Of a stretch of DNA of 64,000 bases, positions 23,549 to 33,112 are shown piece by piece. Location: assembly GCA_028869255.1 (NCBI GenBank), contig CP110972.1, positions 6,672,001-6,736,000 of the forward strand, given 5' to 3'. The notes below the pieces were generated by a model. The model was given only the letters and a program-made list of their open reading frames with translations. It was not told the origin of the DNA and did no database searches. This DNA comes from Pseudomonas poae (GTDB lineage Bacteria; Pseudomonadota; Gammaproteobacteria; Pseudomonadales; Pseudomonadaceae). The translations under genes and the position numbers were made by a program. The first letter of the stretch is position 1. Every line of letters starts with the position of its first letter.

Positions 23549-23815
23549 TTACCGGCTTGTTTGCGGCGCCAGCGTGTCCAGCACGCGATCGATCAACAGC
23601 TCACCCAACACGATCAGTTGCTGACTGGCCAGCAGCTTATGGCGGTGTGAGCCTTCGAGCTCAAAGGCCAGGTCGGTGGTCATGGCGTTGAGTGAGGCGA
23701 GGGTTTCGCTGGCTTGGACCAGAAGGGTTTCGGCGGGTATGTCTTGGGCGAGGGTGAAGAGGGTTGTTGGGGAATTGGATTGGGGGTGATTTTTTTCATG
23801 ATGAAGCTCCCACAC
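23549..23815 (-). CDS. Small DUF3077/DUF6124-like protein, possibly frameshifted
   Basis: Up to 88 residues. The core (ETLLVQASETLASLNAMTTD, then HRHKLLASQQLIVLGELLID) matches a family of short Pseudomonas proteins of unknown function. The usual family start, MKKITPNP, is present in the DNA at about 23799 but in a different frame from the core; the open frame instead starts upstream at MWELHHEKNH. This suggests a one-base change within codons 9-13, or a real alternative start. I could not settle which family number applies. Confidence 0.6.
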   Translation of the reverse strand: MWELHHEKNHPQSNSPTTLFTLAQDIPAETLLVQASETLASLNAMTTDLAFELEGSHRHKLLASQQLIVLGELLIDRVLDTLAPQTSR

Positions 23816-24183
23816 TGTTTAAAGGAGCCGCCGCCCCCCTGCTGTCAAACAGGATTGGGTGGAAGCTGTACGCGGGTTGACAGACCGGAAGTGTAGGAAC
23901 CCGGCGCACCCGAAGATGCCCCACGCACAGCCGCCATAAACAAAGCGGAACACGCGAAGCATGCCGCTAAATCAAAGGGTGTGAAAGGTTACACTTTTCA
24001 GCCTGTCAAAGCCGGTCGCTGATGAGCAGCGACTGGGGGACGTTAGCGTTATGCGGTGGGTTGTGCCAGTTCACCAGAAGCCCGACATCTTGAAGGAAAA
24101 TTCCGAAGGGCGGCAGGCTGGGCTTTTTCAGGCCCCAGAAACAACAAAACCCGCACTAGGCGGGTTTTGTCGATGCTTCGAAT
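23816..24183. other. Intergenic stretch left of the island
   Basis: No gene is visible in these 370 bases. They hold the promoter side of the small DUF3077-like gene and, at the right end, the strong hairpin at 24145. On the model proposed here this is DNA originally downstream of ssrA. Confidence 0.5.
24145..24169. terminator. Terminator, probably the original one downstream of ssrA
   Basis: Perfect ten-base stem CAAAACCCGC/GCGGGTTTTG with a five-base loop; its A and T tracts allow it to work in both directions. It lies 15 bases beyond the displaced tmRNA 3' end copy, the place expected for the native ssrA terminator before island insertion. Confidence 0.75.
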
Positions 24184-24205
24184 TGGTGGGCCGGGGTAAT
24201 CTGAA
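24184..24205. other. ssrA': attL-like site: degenerate copy of the ssrA 3' end
   Basis: Compared on the minus strand with the tmRNA 3' end at 49147-49169, the sequence TTCAGATTACCCCGGCCCACCA matches about 19 of 23 positions, including the terminal CCACCA and CCCCGGC, with one base missing. It is followed outward by a terminator. This fits the displaced original 3' end left at the far side after insertion. The divergence makes the call tentative. Confidence 0.6.
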
Positions 24206-24258
24206 TTGGTTTCTTAGATATTTGATTTAATTGACTAATGTGAGTTCGTAAGTTTTTT

Positions 24259-24280
24259 TGGAATACCAACTGGAATACCA
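24259..24280. promoter_or_regulatory. Left arm-type repeats (2 x TGGAATACCA)
   Basis: Two direct copies of TGGAATACCA, 12 bases apart start to start, about 55 bases inside the attL-like site. The same unit with the same 12-base spacing is found near the integrase at the other end. They are candidate arm-type integrase binding sites. No gene lies between 24206 and 24347. Confidence 0.5.
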
Positions 24281-24347
24281 CGAGGAGATGGAATAAGCCG
24301 CATGCTTTGTACCCGAATCTTTCAGAGCACGGCTAAAAGTCTTTTCT

Positions 24348-26666
24348 TTACTCGAAACCGGGCAAGCTGAGCATGCCACCTGTGGTGCGTTTGCCAAAAC
24401 CGGTGGGAATTAAGATTTTTTGCTTCTTCATCTTTGCGAGTACGGCCAACCATTCGGAATTGCCAAAGCGCAGCTTGGTGTCGTTCCAGCGATGCATGAC
24501 TTCGTCCACGATGGCTTCATCGGAAACCGGGCGGCCTTCGAGAATAAAGTCGTTCCAGACGGCGTAGAGGGTCACTGTCATCTCGCAGCGATCCGTATCC
24601 CAGTCCCGCATCAGCTCAATGATTTGCTCAATGGCGGCTCGCTCAGTGGCTGACCAAGCGCTGGTGTACGCCTGGCGATGTTGTCCCGCCTGCGAAAGCG
24701 GGCGGTAGGCATGGCCGACGGTCTCTCGCTCGATGCGTTCGTACCATTGATGGTTTTGCAGCTCACCCTCGATCTGGTTCATCAGTTGGCGATCATGGGG
24801 GCCAGCCACGTTGCGTAAGTAACTGCCTTGAATCGTAGCGAGCCTAGCTGCATGCTCGGCTAGGTAAACCACCTTCTGCAGTTTGCGCTGGCCAAAGGTG
24901 CGCTGGGCGTGAAGCCTGTGAGTGACTTCGGCAGCGAGCAGGGTGCGAGCAGCTTTTTGTTCCGTGGCAACGGGAGCCTGCTGGGCATCGTCGGCAAGGG
25001 CTCGTTCGACTAGGGTGTTTGCCAACTGCTCGTTCAACTGACGGGCCTGGGTTAGGCGAGTTTTGAGTTGGTCGCATATGGCCATTAGCTGGTCGACTTT
25101 TGCGACGATGCGGTGTTGTTCGCTTATAGGGGGCACCGGCACCGGCAGATCTCGAATATTATTCAAATTAAGACCCGGTTTGGCTCCGTAGCTATTTTCG
25201 AGTAGCAAAGCTCTACCACCATGCGAATTAGTAAGCCATTTATGTATGAATACTCCAAATGATCGATTAGCAAGCCTTATCAAAGCCACATGCTGGCTCA
25301 CATATGCATCATCAAGAGAATCCTCAACTATTGCTGCCTTAGCTACGTTGGCGCCAGTGATGGTAATTAAAAGATCGCCCAGCTCAACTCTTGTCCTAAT
25401 ACCTTCGGCCGACTTAGGGAGACGAACGAAAGCGCGATTATCGAACTTCAGTTTGTCAGTCTTAATGTCTTGCGAACGGATAAAAGTAGAGCCTGAGTCC
25501 GAGTAGTACTCATTCCAACCGCGTGAGCCGCTCGTTATCAAGACGCTTAAATCGCCAAGTCGTGCCCAAGACCATCTTGCTGGAATGCCAAATGCTTGTT
25601 CCTTCTCAGATAGCATGGCGATAGGTTTTTGTTTTTTGATCTTGCCCTTCGCCACTAGCCGCGCTTTCTCTTCAGCAATCCGCTTAAGCAACTCGTTGGC
25701 CGGTTCATCGTTGGGGGCTTGGGGTACCAATTTTCCCATAACAGCCAGTTGCAGCATGGTTTGCTTGAGGGCGTCGATGCTGGGTTCAGTGGTGAACAGG
25801 GTGTGGAAGTGTTCGGCAAGGCGTTGCCAACTGGTGGAGAAGTCGGTCGCGTCGCTGGCTTGAGTCAGGCTGTCGAGCAGTGCCTGTACCAGTTGGGCAT
25901 GGGCGCTTTCTGCGTCGGTCTGCTGGGCTTCCAGGTGGTCGCATAGGGCCATCAGTTCATCGACTTTGGCGACGATGCGGTGTTGTTCGGCGAGCGGCGG
26001 CAGCGCAATAACCGACTCTGAAATTTGTCCGCCTGAAAGGTGGTCAACAGTCGTATAAGCCTTGACGCCCTGAAGTTCTAGCAGTCGGGCCTGTAAAGAC
26101 TCTGCGATGAATCGACAGGCAATTTCTTTACCAAAGAAAACCAAGCGACTGACTCGTTGATTCAGAAGTGAAGCTTCACCTTCCCAAGCAGCAACGCGAA
26201 ATTCTCCATCCATACTTATTAGGTAATCACCGCGTTCAACCAGAAACTCTGACCGGTAATCACCCTCGTAATAGGTTCCAGAAAAAACTTGTCCTACATC
26301 CCTAATTCTAATCAGAGGCAGTCCAAGGCCAGCTTGGTTGAAACCATTAGATTTGAAAGCGAACCCAGCCTGCGAGAATGCGATGTCAGCAAGGCGAATC
26401 CAAGCCCATCCTGCCGGTAACTCGAATGGCCGATCTTCTTCAGAAATCTGTGACAGTGGTTTTTGCTTTCTAATTTTCCCCGAAACTTCAAGCTGCGCCT
26501 TTTCCTTGGCAATACGCTTAAGCAACTGACAGGCAGGTTCATCATCTGAGTTCTGCGCAAGCAGTTTCCCGCGCACCGCCAGCTCTAGAATCAGCTCACG
26601 CAGCTTTTTGATGCCATTCGGTGCACCGGCCAACAGTAGCAAGTTATCGGTCAGCAACGCCGTCAT
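24348..26666 (-). CDS. hsdS: Type I restriction specificity subunit HsdS with C-terminal Panacea-like domain
   Basis: A 772-residue protein, much longer than the usual 400-600. It holds two target-recognition domains, each opening with an ELPAGWAWIRLADI/GIPARWSWARLGDL-type stretch (about 85 and 360) and each closed by a conserved helix with LAEQHRIVAKVDELMALCD or its second version (about 235 and 515). These helices set the spacing of the bipartite DNA target. From about residue 575 an extra domain follows, with FGQRKLQKVVYLAEHAARL and RNVAGPHDRQLMNQIEG, resembling the Panacea/DUF4065 (SocA-like) fold. The start codon overlaps the hsdM stop by four bases (ATGA), so translation is coupled. Confidence 0.9.
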   Translation of the reverse strand: MTALLTDNLLLLAGAPNGIKKLRELILELAVRGKLLAQNSDDEPACQLLKRIAKEKAQLEVSGKIRKQKPLSQISEEDRPFELPAGWAWIRLADIAFSQAGFAFKSNGFNQAGLGLPLIRIRDVGQVFSGTYYEGDYRSEFLVERGDYLISMDGEFRVAAWEGEASLLNQRVSRLVFFGKEIACRFIAESLQARLLELQGVKAYTTVDHLSGGQISESVIALPPLAEQHRIVAKVDELMALCDHLEAQQTDAESAHAQLVQALLDSLTQASDATDFSTSWQRLAEHFHTLFTTEPSIDALKQTMLQLAVMGKLVPQAPNDEPANELLKRIAEEKARLVAKGKIKKQKPIAMLSEKEQAFGIPARWSWARLGDLSVLITSGSRGWNEYYSDSGSTFIRSQDIKTDKLKFDNRAFVRLPKSAEGIRTRVELGDLLITITGANVAKAAIVEDSLDDAYVSQHVALIRLANRSFGVFIHKWLTNSHGGRALLLENSYGAKPGLNLNNIRDLPVPVPPISEQHRIVAKVDQLMAICDQLKTRLTQARQLNEQLANTLVERALADDAQQAPVATEQKAARTLLAAEVTHRLHAQRTFGQRKLQKVVYLAEHAARLATIQGSYLRNVAGPHDRQLMNQIEGELQNHQWYERIERETVGHAYRPLSQAGQHRQAYTSAWSATERAAIEQIIELMRDWDTDRCEMTVTLYAVWNDFILEGRPVSDEAIVDEVMHRWNDTKLRFGNSEWLAVLAKMKKQKILIPTGFGKRTTGGMLSLPGFE

Positions 26667-28132
26667 ACCTGGCGCTCCAAGGCTTCAGCCAGCACGGATT
26701 TAAGCTGCTCGCGGAGGTCGCTAATTTCGCCTTGCAAGCTTGCGTAGTTACGCAGCAGCTTGTCTGGGTTATGGATTATCTGCTCGCCGATATGCGGATT
26801 CTTGCAGTCTATGTTCCAGTTGCGCGCCCGCAGTTCCTCAATGCCGACCCTCCAGGCAAATTCGTTCTCAACCCGCGCGGCGAAACCATCGACCTCATTG
26901 CCCCACCAGTCTTGTTCCACGGCAAATTCTTCGATACGCATGGGGCGAGTCTTGGAGTAGTTCTTTACGCCGGTCGGGTACTGGTGTTCGTAGAACCACA
27001 CCTGTTTAGTCGGTGTGCCCTTGGTGAAGAACAGCAGGTTGGTCTTGATGCTGGTGTAGGGGTTGAACACGCCGTTGGGCAGGCGAACGATTGTGTGCAG
27101 GTTGCACTCGGTCAGCAGTTTTTCCTTGATGCGGCTTTTGATGCCTTCGCCAAACAGAAAGCCATCGGGTAGCACCACGGCGGCGCGGCCACCGTCTTTC
27201 AGCAACTGCATGATCAACACTAAAAACAGGTCTGCCGTCTCACGAGTGCGGAAGGCCGCTGGGAAGTTGGTTTCGATGCCGTCTTCTTCCATGCCACCGA
27301 ACGGTGGATTGGCGACGATGCAGTGCACGCGCTCACTTGGTCCCCAGCTGATCAGTGGTTTACGCAGGGTATTGTCGTGGCGAATCTGATTCGGCACTTC
27401 GATGCCGTGCAGGATCATGTTCGTAGTGGCAAGCAGGTGCGGTAGCGGCTTTTTCTCCACACCGAAGATGCTGGCCTGCAGGGTCCGTTCGTCTTCGGCG
27501 GTTTTTACATAGCGGCTGCGTTTGTGTTCGATGGCACAGGTGAGGAAGCCGCCGGTGCCGCAGGCCGGGTCCATGACCTTTTCGTCCAACTTCGGATCGA
27601 CCATGCGCACCATAAATTCGGTGACCGGACGAGGGGTGTAAAACTCGCCGGCGTTACCGGCGTTCTGCAGGTCGCGCAGCAGTTGCTCGTAGAGATTGCC
27701 GAACTCGTGGCGCTCCTGGGCCTTGTTGAAGTCCACGCCTTCCTGAATTTTGTTGATCACCTGGCGCAGCAGTTGCCCGGATTTCATGTAGTTGTAGGCA
27801 TCTTCAAACACGCTGCGCACCACGAAGGCCGATGGCGTATTGCTGTACTCGTGCAGGTTCTGTAACTGGGGGAACAGGTTGTTGTCGATAAAGTCCTTCA
27901 GCGCATCGCCGGTCATGCCTTCCGGATCGGCGGCCCAGTTACGCCAGCGGCAACTGTCGGGAATGGGCGAGCGGTAGTTGTCGTCCATCAGCTCCCACTC
28001 CTGCTCGCGGTCATCGAAGATTTTCAGGAACAGCAGCCAAACCAACTGGCCGATACGCTGGGCGTCGCCGTCTACGCCAACGTCTTTGCGCATGATGTCC
28101 TGGATGGACTTGATGGTGGAGCTAATGGACAT
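26663..28132 (-). CDS. hsdM: Type I restriction-modification methyltransferase HsdM
   Basis: Adenine-N6 DNA methyltransferase subunit of 489 residues, which with HsdS methylates host DNA and with HsdR forms the restriction complex. It has an N-terminal HsdM_N helical domain (about 1-130), the SAM-binding motif I DPACGTGGFLTCA (about 185-197) and the catalytic motif IV NPPFGG (about 272). The ATG at 28132 (MSISSTIKSIQDIMRKDVGV) follows an AGAGAA ribosome site. It lies between hsdR (90 bases upstream) and hsdS (ATGA overlap), so the three form one operon transcribed leftward. Confidence 0.96.
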   Translation of the reverse strand: MSISSTIKSIQDIMRKDVGVDGDAQRIGQLVWLLFLKIFDDREQEWELMDDNYRSPIPDSCRWRNWAADPEGMTGDALKDFIDNNLFPQLQNLHEYSNTPSAFVVRSVFEDAYNYMKSGQLLRQVINKIQEGVDFNKAQERHEFGNLYEQLLRDLQNAGNAGEFYTPRPVTEFMVRMVDPKLDEKVMDPACGTGGFLTCAIEHKRSRYVKTAEDERTLQASIFGVEKKPLPHLLATTNMILHGIEVPNQIRHDNTLRKPLISWGPSERVHCIVANPPFGGMEEDGIETNFPAAFRTRETADLFLVLIMQLLKDGGRAAVVLPDGFLFGEGIKSRIKEKLLTECNLHTIVRLPNGVFNPYTSIKTNLLFFTKGTPTKQVWFYEHQYPTGVKNYSKTRPMRIEEFAVEQDWWGNEVDGFAARVENEFAWRVGIEELRARNWNIDCKNPHIGEQIIHNPDKLLRNYASLQGEISDLREQLKSVLAEALERQV

Positions 28133-28221
28133 GAAGTTCTCTCAACGCGTGCCGCAAGGGGGGGCGAAATTCTACCGGATAGTGTGGACTGCTGCTTTGG
28201 CATGTCGTCGGTGCGTAGCCC

Positions 28222-30588
28222 TTAGCTTGCGTAAAGCTCGTCTTCCAGTTCGTGGATAGCTTTGTTGTAGCCAGCCTTGCCGCCAAAGGCTTTGACCAAC
28301 TCCATGGGCGCGCCGAACTGGCTGAATGGGTCGAGCTGCAGGATTTTGATGTCCTCGATATGTTCGACGCCAGTATCGGCGTACTTATCCACTAAGGCCT
28401 CTAGAACCTGGCGGGCTGCGCCAGAATACTTGGCGAAATAGTTGCGTTTTCTCACCTGCTCGGCTCGCTCGTGGCGTGATAGGGCGGGCTGATCAAAGGC
28501 GACGTGGCAGATCAGATCGAACGGATCGAGCGGCTTGCCCTGTTTCTTTTCCACCTCTTCCGCCAAGGCTTCCCACATTACACCCTGGACGGCCATCTCC
28601 TCGATGATGACTTTCTTTTGCTCGGAATCACTCCAGCGCCGAAGGAAGTCATCCAGGGAAGCGAACTGCTTTTGTACGCAGGTGCGGGTGTAGTCGTGCA
28701 GCGATTCGGTGATCAGTCGGCCATCCGGACCGTAATACTGCACACGCTCGGCGATGACATAAATCGGGACGTTGTCGATGACGTACTTGATGCGTTTTTT
28801 GCCCTCATCTTCGCCGGTAAAATCCAGGTCATCACCCTCGTTATCGTTGCCTGCGCTTATGCCATCTTCATCGGCAAGCGGGTCATCCGGCGGTACGGGG
28901 GAGTCATCGCCTTCTGGCGCGTAGATCACCACTGGGTCTCCATCGAAGGCCGGGTCGGCAAACAGCTCGGTGGCCTTTTTGAAATCCATGATGGTGAACC
29001 AGTATTTGCCGTAGTCCTCGTTGATGCGAGTGCCGCGACCGATGATTTGCTTGAACTCGGTCATCGATTTGATGTGCTGGTCGAGCACGATCAGCTTGCA
29101 GGTCTGAGCGTCCACCCCGGTGGTCATCAGTTTGCTGGTAGTGGCAATCACCGGGTAGCGCTCTTCCGGGTTGATGAAGTTATCCAGTTCGGCCTTACCT
29201 TCCTGGTCATCGCCGGTGATCCGCATGACGTACTTGCGATTCTCGGCCACACGCTCGGGGTTGAGGTTGACCAGTGCCTGGCGCATGCGCTCGGCGTGGT
29301 TGATGTCGTCGCAGAAGACGATGGTTTTCTGAAACGGATCTGTGGCCTTGAGGAGTTCGGTAACCTTCTGCGCCACCAGTTGGGTGCGCGCCTCGATCAC
29401 CAGGGTGCGGTCCATATCCTTGAGGTTGTAGATGCGGTCTTCGATCAGCTCGCCGTTCTTATCGAGCATGCCTTTAGGTGGCCGCCAGCCTTGCAGGTCT
29501 TTGTCGAAGTCGATGCGCACCACTTTGTAGGGGGCGAGAAAGCCGTCTTCGATGCCTTGCTTCAAGGTGTAGCTGTAAATCGGCTCACCGAAGTAGGTGA
29601 TGCTGGAAACCTCTTTGGTTTCCTTCGGTGTGGCGGTGAGGCCGACATGGGTAGCGCTGGAAAAGTAGTCGAGGATTTCACGCCAGGCGGAATCCTCGGA
29701 GGCGCTGCCACGGTGGCATTCGTCGATCACGATCAGGTCGAAGAAGTCGCGGGAGAACTGCTTGTAGATGTTCATCTCTTCATCAGTGCCGGTGACGGCC
29801 TGATAGAGCGACAGATAGATTTCGTAGGAGGTGTCGATCTGGCGTTTGGCGATTTTGGTCATCGCTTGGCCGAAGGGCTTGAAGTCGTTGTTCTTTGTCT
29901 GGTCAACCAGGATGTTGCGGTCGGCCAGAAACAGGATGCGTTTCTTCTGTTTCGATTTCCACAGACGCCAGATGATTTGGAAAGCGGTGTAGGTCTTGCC
30001 AGTGCCCGTAGCCATCACCAGCAGAATACGGTCTTGGCCGCGCGCCACAGCCTCGACGGTGCGGTTGATGGCATTCATCTGGTAATAGCGAGGCATGCGT
30101 CCGGAGCCGTCGTCGTAGTAGGGCGCTTCGATCTTGTGTTGGGCTGTTGTATCCAGCCCCTTCCACTGGCAGTAGCGGTGCCAAAGTTCGGAAGGGCTGG
30201 GGAATTGGTAAAGGTTGAGTTCGGTTTCTACCTGGCTGCCTGTGCCGCTGCGGTCGTGAAACAGGAAGCCATCGCCATTGCTGGAGAACACGAACGGTAC
30301 GTCCAGCGCCTCTGCATAGCCCAGGGCTTGCTGCATGCCGGAGCCAACGGAGTGCTTGTTGTCCTTCGCTTCGATTACAGCGATAGGCAGGTTGGCTTGG
30401 TGGTAGAGGATGAAATCTGCACGGCGTGCTTCGCCACGGCTGTGAAGTTTACCCCGGACGATAATGCGGCCTTTGGTAAAGCTAACTTCCTCGCGCACCT
30501 GCTTGTGCATGTCCCATCCAGCTTGCTGAACGGCTGGGGCGATGTACTTGCTGCAGATGTCCCGCTCGGAAAGCGACTTTTTGTCCAT
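28222..30588 (-). CDS. hsdR: Type I restriction endonuclease subunit HsdR
   Basis: The 788-residue motor-nuclease subunit, which translocates and cuts unmodified DNA. An N-terminal PD-(D/E)xK nuclease domain has [26 protein letters not shown] residues (Asp about 57, Glu-x-Lys about 73-75). The SF2 helicase part has Walker [15 protein letters not shown] (about 190-203), the DEAH-type motif DECHRGS (about 293) and motif [16 protein letters not shown]. The C-terminal part binds the methylase core. Size and motif spelling suggest the EcoEI/EcoAI branch. The ATG at 30588 starts the typical N-terminus. All motifs look intact, so the system should be active. Confidence 0.95.
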   Translation of the reverse strand: MDKKSLSERDICSKYIAPAVQQAGWDMHKQVREEVSFTKGRIIVRGKLHSRGEARRADFILYHQANLPIAVIEAKDNKHSVGSGMQQALGYAEALDVPFVFSSNGDGFLFHDRSGTGSQVETELNLYQFPSPSELWHRYCQWKGLDTTAQHKIEAPYYDDGSGRMPRYYQMNAINRTVEAVARGQDRILLVMATGTGKTYTAFQIIWRLWKSKQKKRILFLADRNILVDQTKNNDFKPFGQAMTKIAKRQIDTSYEIYLSLYQAVTGTDEEMNIYKQFSRDFFDLIVIDECHRGSASEDSAWREILDYFSSATHVGLTATPKETKEVSSITYFGEPIYSYTLKQGIEDGFLAPYKVVRIDFDKDLQGWRPPKGMLDKNGELIEDRIYNLKDMDRTLVIEARTQLVAQKVTELLKATDPFQKTIVFCDDINHAERMRQALVNLNPERVAENRKYVMRITGDDQEGKAELDNFINPEERYPVIATTSKLMTTGVDAQTCKLIVLDQHIKSMTEFKQIIGRGTRINEDYGKYWFTIMDFKKATELFADPAFDGDPVVIYAPEGDDSPVPPDDPLADEDGISAGNDNEGDDLDFTGEDEGKKRIKYVIDNVPIYVIAERVQYYGPDGRLITESLHDYTRTCVQKQFASLDDFLRRWSDSEQKKVIIEEMAVQGVMWEALAEEVEKKQGKPLDPFDLICHVAFDQPALSRHERAEQVRKRNYFAKYSGAARQVLEALVDKYADTGVEHIEDIKILQLDPFSQFGAPMELVKAFGGKAGYNKAIHELEDELYAS

Positions 30589-31047
30589 AACCCCAATTCC
30601 CTTTCAAGCCGGCCTGGTCGCTCCATTCCGGCACTGCTGATCGTGCTCGATGGGCGTAAATGTACCTTGTTTGATAGTGGCACGGGGGGAAGATCGGATT
30701 TTGGTGATGGAGTTGTAGGCAAGATAAGCCGAGGCGATAGCAGGACTAGTGTTTCACGTCGTCCCCGCAGTGCTTTTATCTTGGATCGTGCCCTAGGGCA
30801 GGGTGAAGGTGGCTAGGAAGCAACGCCGTTAGGCAATCGGCAAAGAAGCCTGAAAATTTGGGGCTCTGTATTTTCCTGCCAGACGCGACAGGTATCCAGA
30901 GGGATGGTCGATTCTAAAAATTTTAGTGGTGGTTTTTGGCGGCGGACTCAACCTTTCGACGTGAAGCCGAGAGTTGTATGCCGTAGACCCCAAGTCATAA
31001 GTGGCATTATGCTACCCATTATCAGAATTTCCACGGAAGGGTGCTTG

Positions 31048-32808
31048 ATGTCGCAAGATCTCCTGCTTACACAGAATGCCCAATTCTACCGCCCTACGGC
31101 CCCTTTTACTAAGGCTACGCTCACGGTAATCCTCGAAGCTGCCAGCTCCAATATGACTATTGGCAGCGCGCTTATCGCGGACATTTTGGACCAGGATGAT
31201 GCGCTTCCAGACGGCAGTAAGTTCTCCTATAGCCTCCGCGTCTTCAGGACCGACCGTGATGTACATTTTTGGCAGCAGCCACTCAAAGATACGATCTATG
31301 CTTTCATTTTGATCATTGCCATAGATGGTTGTATCGCTATATTCAAAAAGTCTTGTGCCAGCATAACGGAAAGCATGGACAAGCATGCGATGCTAATTCG
31401 GAGTAGTGAGCTGACCTCTGCTTTTAGCGACGTCGATGCGCAGTATCAAAAGATGGCGACCCGCAACATGACTGTGTCCGATCGAGCAATGCGTGGCCGT
31501 GCCTTTGAAGCTTCAGATCTGAAAGGGCTTATGTCTGTACACGCTGCGGGGAGATCAATACCCTACTTCTTTAAGCTTAAATTGAAGGGGCGTACTAAAA
31601 CTATTTCCGCGCAAAGCGGTCGCGTGGTCGAGGCATCGGAACGGAAATCGGTACATCACGCCGTGGAATGGGCTAAGGCACAACTGCACGATATTCATAA
31701 TCCTTCTACTGAAAAAGACTTTCTCGATAATTTCGCAAAATTTATCGAGCTTGATTTAGTCTGGAAATCGAGTGCGCCAAACGCAATTCTGCTGGAATAT
31801 TCGTTTTTTGTTGAAAACGTAATAGATCAAGGTATCCCTGTTTTTTACACAACCAAACATGGTCGTGTTATTGAGATGACATCTAAGCAGATCAAGTCCT
31901 TGATTGCGGAAATGGAACAGGTTTACGAAATTGGTCCGGCACCCGATTACGAACTCCTAGGTAGCTTTAGGGCGGCCACACTCAAAAAGAATCTTCACTC
32001 GATTGCCGTCAATAGCCGGGCACTCCGAAATATTCATTTTGAGCAGAACGGCAAACGGATCACACTCCAGGCGTACATCAAGAAGCAGAGTTTGGCAACT
32101 ATCACATTCTCCGATCCAAGGTACATGTACTTTATGGGTCAGTGCTTTGAGGATGGTGCGGGGATCAACGAAATCCCTTCAATGCTTCGGACATTAAAAG
32201 TCCTACCTACGCTAGCCTTAGCGACCTCTGAGAAAGGTGAAATCACAAAGAAGATAACTAAGTTTGACTCCTCCTCGGTATTTGATATCGTTGAGATAGC
32301 TCATGGTGCTGACGACTACGTTTTCTGCGATGATCTAGGTAACGAGTGGGCGGATCACATCACTTTTAATCAAACTGATTTTTCCGTGTCTTTCATACAC
32401 TCCAAACATGGGAAGCCTAGCAAGTCGGCCAGTAATCTCCATGATGTCGTGGGCCAGGCCATCAAAAACATCGGTAATATGGACGTTGATCCGAAGCTGT
32501 TTCTAAAAAAGCACAAGGAAAAGCTTCAAAAGAAATATAGCGGTGGTCTTTTGAATCGCACGAGAAAAAGTATTCCTGGCAAGTTTGAGGACTATCTTTA
32601 CAAGATCAGGCAGGACTATCGATTCAATCGAAGGTGTATCATCTGCTGTTCGTTCATATCGAAGAAAATTATTGAGAAGGAGTTCAAGAAAATCCAGAAA
32701 GGAAAGAGTGTGGCAGGTAACATAACCCAGCTCTACTGGATCTTATCGTCGTTCGTGCATGCCGCTAAAGAAGCGGGTATACATCCCATCGTTTATTGCC
32801 AAGAATAA
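31048..32808 (+). CDS. Unknown 586-residue protein, possible nuclease
   Basis: I do not recognise this protein. The ATG at 31048 (MSQDLLLTQNAQFYRP) has GGAAGG upstream; longer frames to 30904 or 31009 lack a ribosome site. The first 400 residues are mixed alpha/beta and Lys-rich. Around 430-480, EWADHITFN is followed by VSFIHSKHGK, SKSASNLHDVVGQAIKNI, a pattern reminiscent of a PD-(D/E)xK-like core seen in some defence proteins (Asp, then a beta strand ending in His-x-Lys, then a helix with GQA). The C-terminus ends in a hydrophobic ILSSFVHAAKEAGIHPI. It is divergent from the hsd operon across a 460-base gap that should hold both promoters. Nuclease function is an inference. Confidence 0.6.
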   Translation: MSQDLLLTQNAQFYRPTAPFTKATLTVILEAASSNMTIGSALIADILDQDDALPDGSKFSYSLRVFRTDRDVHFWQQPLKDTIYAFILIIAIDGCIAIFKKSCASITESMDKHAMLIRSSELTSAFSDVDAQYQKMATRNMTVSDRAMRGRAFEASDLKGLMSVHAAGRSIPYFFKLKLKGRTKTISAQSGRVVEASERKSVHHAVEWAKAQLHDIHNPSTEKDFLDNFAKFIELDLVWKSSAPNAILLEYSFFVENVIDQGIPVFYTTKHGRVIEMTSKQIKSLIAEMEQVYEIGPAPDYELLGSFRAATLKKNLHSIAVNSRALRNIHFEQNGKRITLQAYIKKQSLATITFSDPRYMYFMGQCFEDGAGINEIPSMLRTLKVLPTLALATSEKGEITKKITKFDSSSVFDIVEIAHGADDYVFCDDLGNEWADHITFNQTDFSVSFIHSKHGKPSKSASNLHDVVGQAIKNIGNMDVDPKLFLKKHKEKLQKKYSGGLLNRTRKSIPGKFEDYLYKIRQDYRFNRRCIICCSFISKKIIEKEFKKIQKGKSVAGNITQLYWILSSFVHAAKEAGIHPIVYCQE

Positions 32809-32842
32809 TTTGATAAAAAATCACCTAAATTCGAGCGATAGA

Positions 32843-33112
32843 TCAGTATTTTCTATCATTCCCTAATCGCTTCCAGATCAATAGAGCGGTGAGTTGATAG
32901 TAATACCGGGTAGCGTCGGAATGGTCTTTCAGGTGTTGAGTGAAAAACCAGCGCACATGCTTGAGCTGCCAGCTCCAGGGATTGTCTCGCTGCCATCGTT
33001 GTTGAATGGCCGCTTGCATGATTCGGGCTTGCCGCAGGTGGCGTTGCTGCGTGTTTTTCGAGCCGGTCAGTACGCCGCTCAGGAACAGCGCCGTATCGAA
33101 GGGCTTGGTCAT
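32843..33112 (-). CDS. Small protein coupled to the second integrase
   Basis: An 89-residue basic, Trp- and His-rich protein (RDNPWSWQLKHVRWFFTQHL). Its ATG overlaps the integrase stop by four bases (ATGA), so it is translated with it. Such short companions are found after the integrase-domain genes of related islands, perhaps as a recombination accessory. No domain is recognised. An alternative frame gives a more unlikely protein. Confidence 0.6.
   Translation of the reverse strand: MTKPFDTALFLSGVLTGSKNTQQRHLRQARIMQAAIQQRWQRDNPWSWQLKHVRWFFTQHLKDHSDATRYYYQLTALLIWKRLGNDRKY

Noticed and set aside
24184..24210. A separate tRNA gene
   Set aside because: It ends like a tRNA but no cloverleaf can be built; it fits better as a displaced tmRNA end.
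28504..30816. 770-codon plus-strand frame opposite hsdR
   Set aside because: Shadow of the intact HsdR gene.
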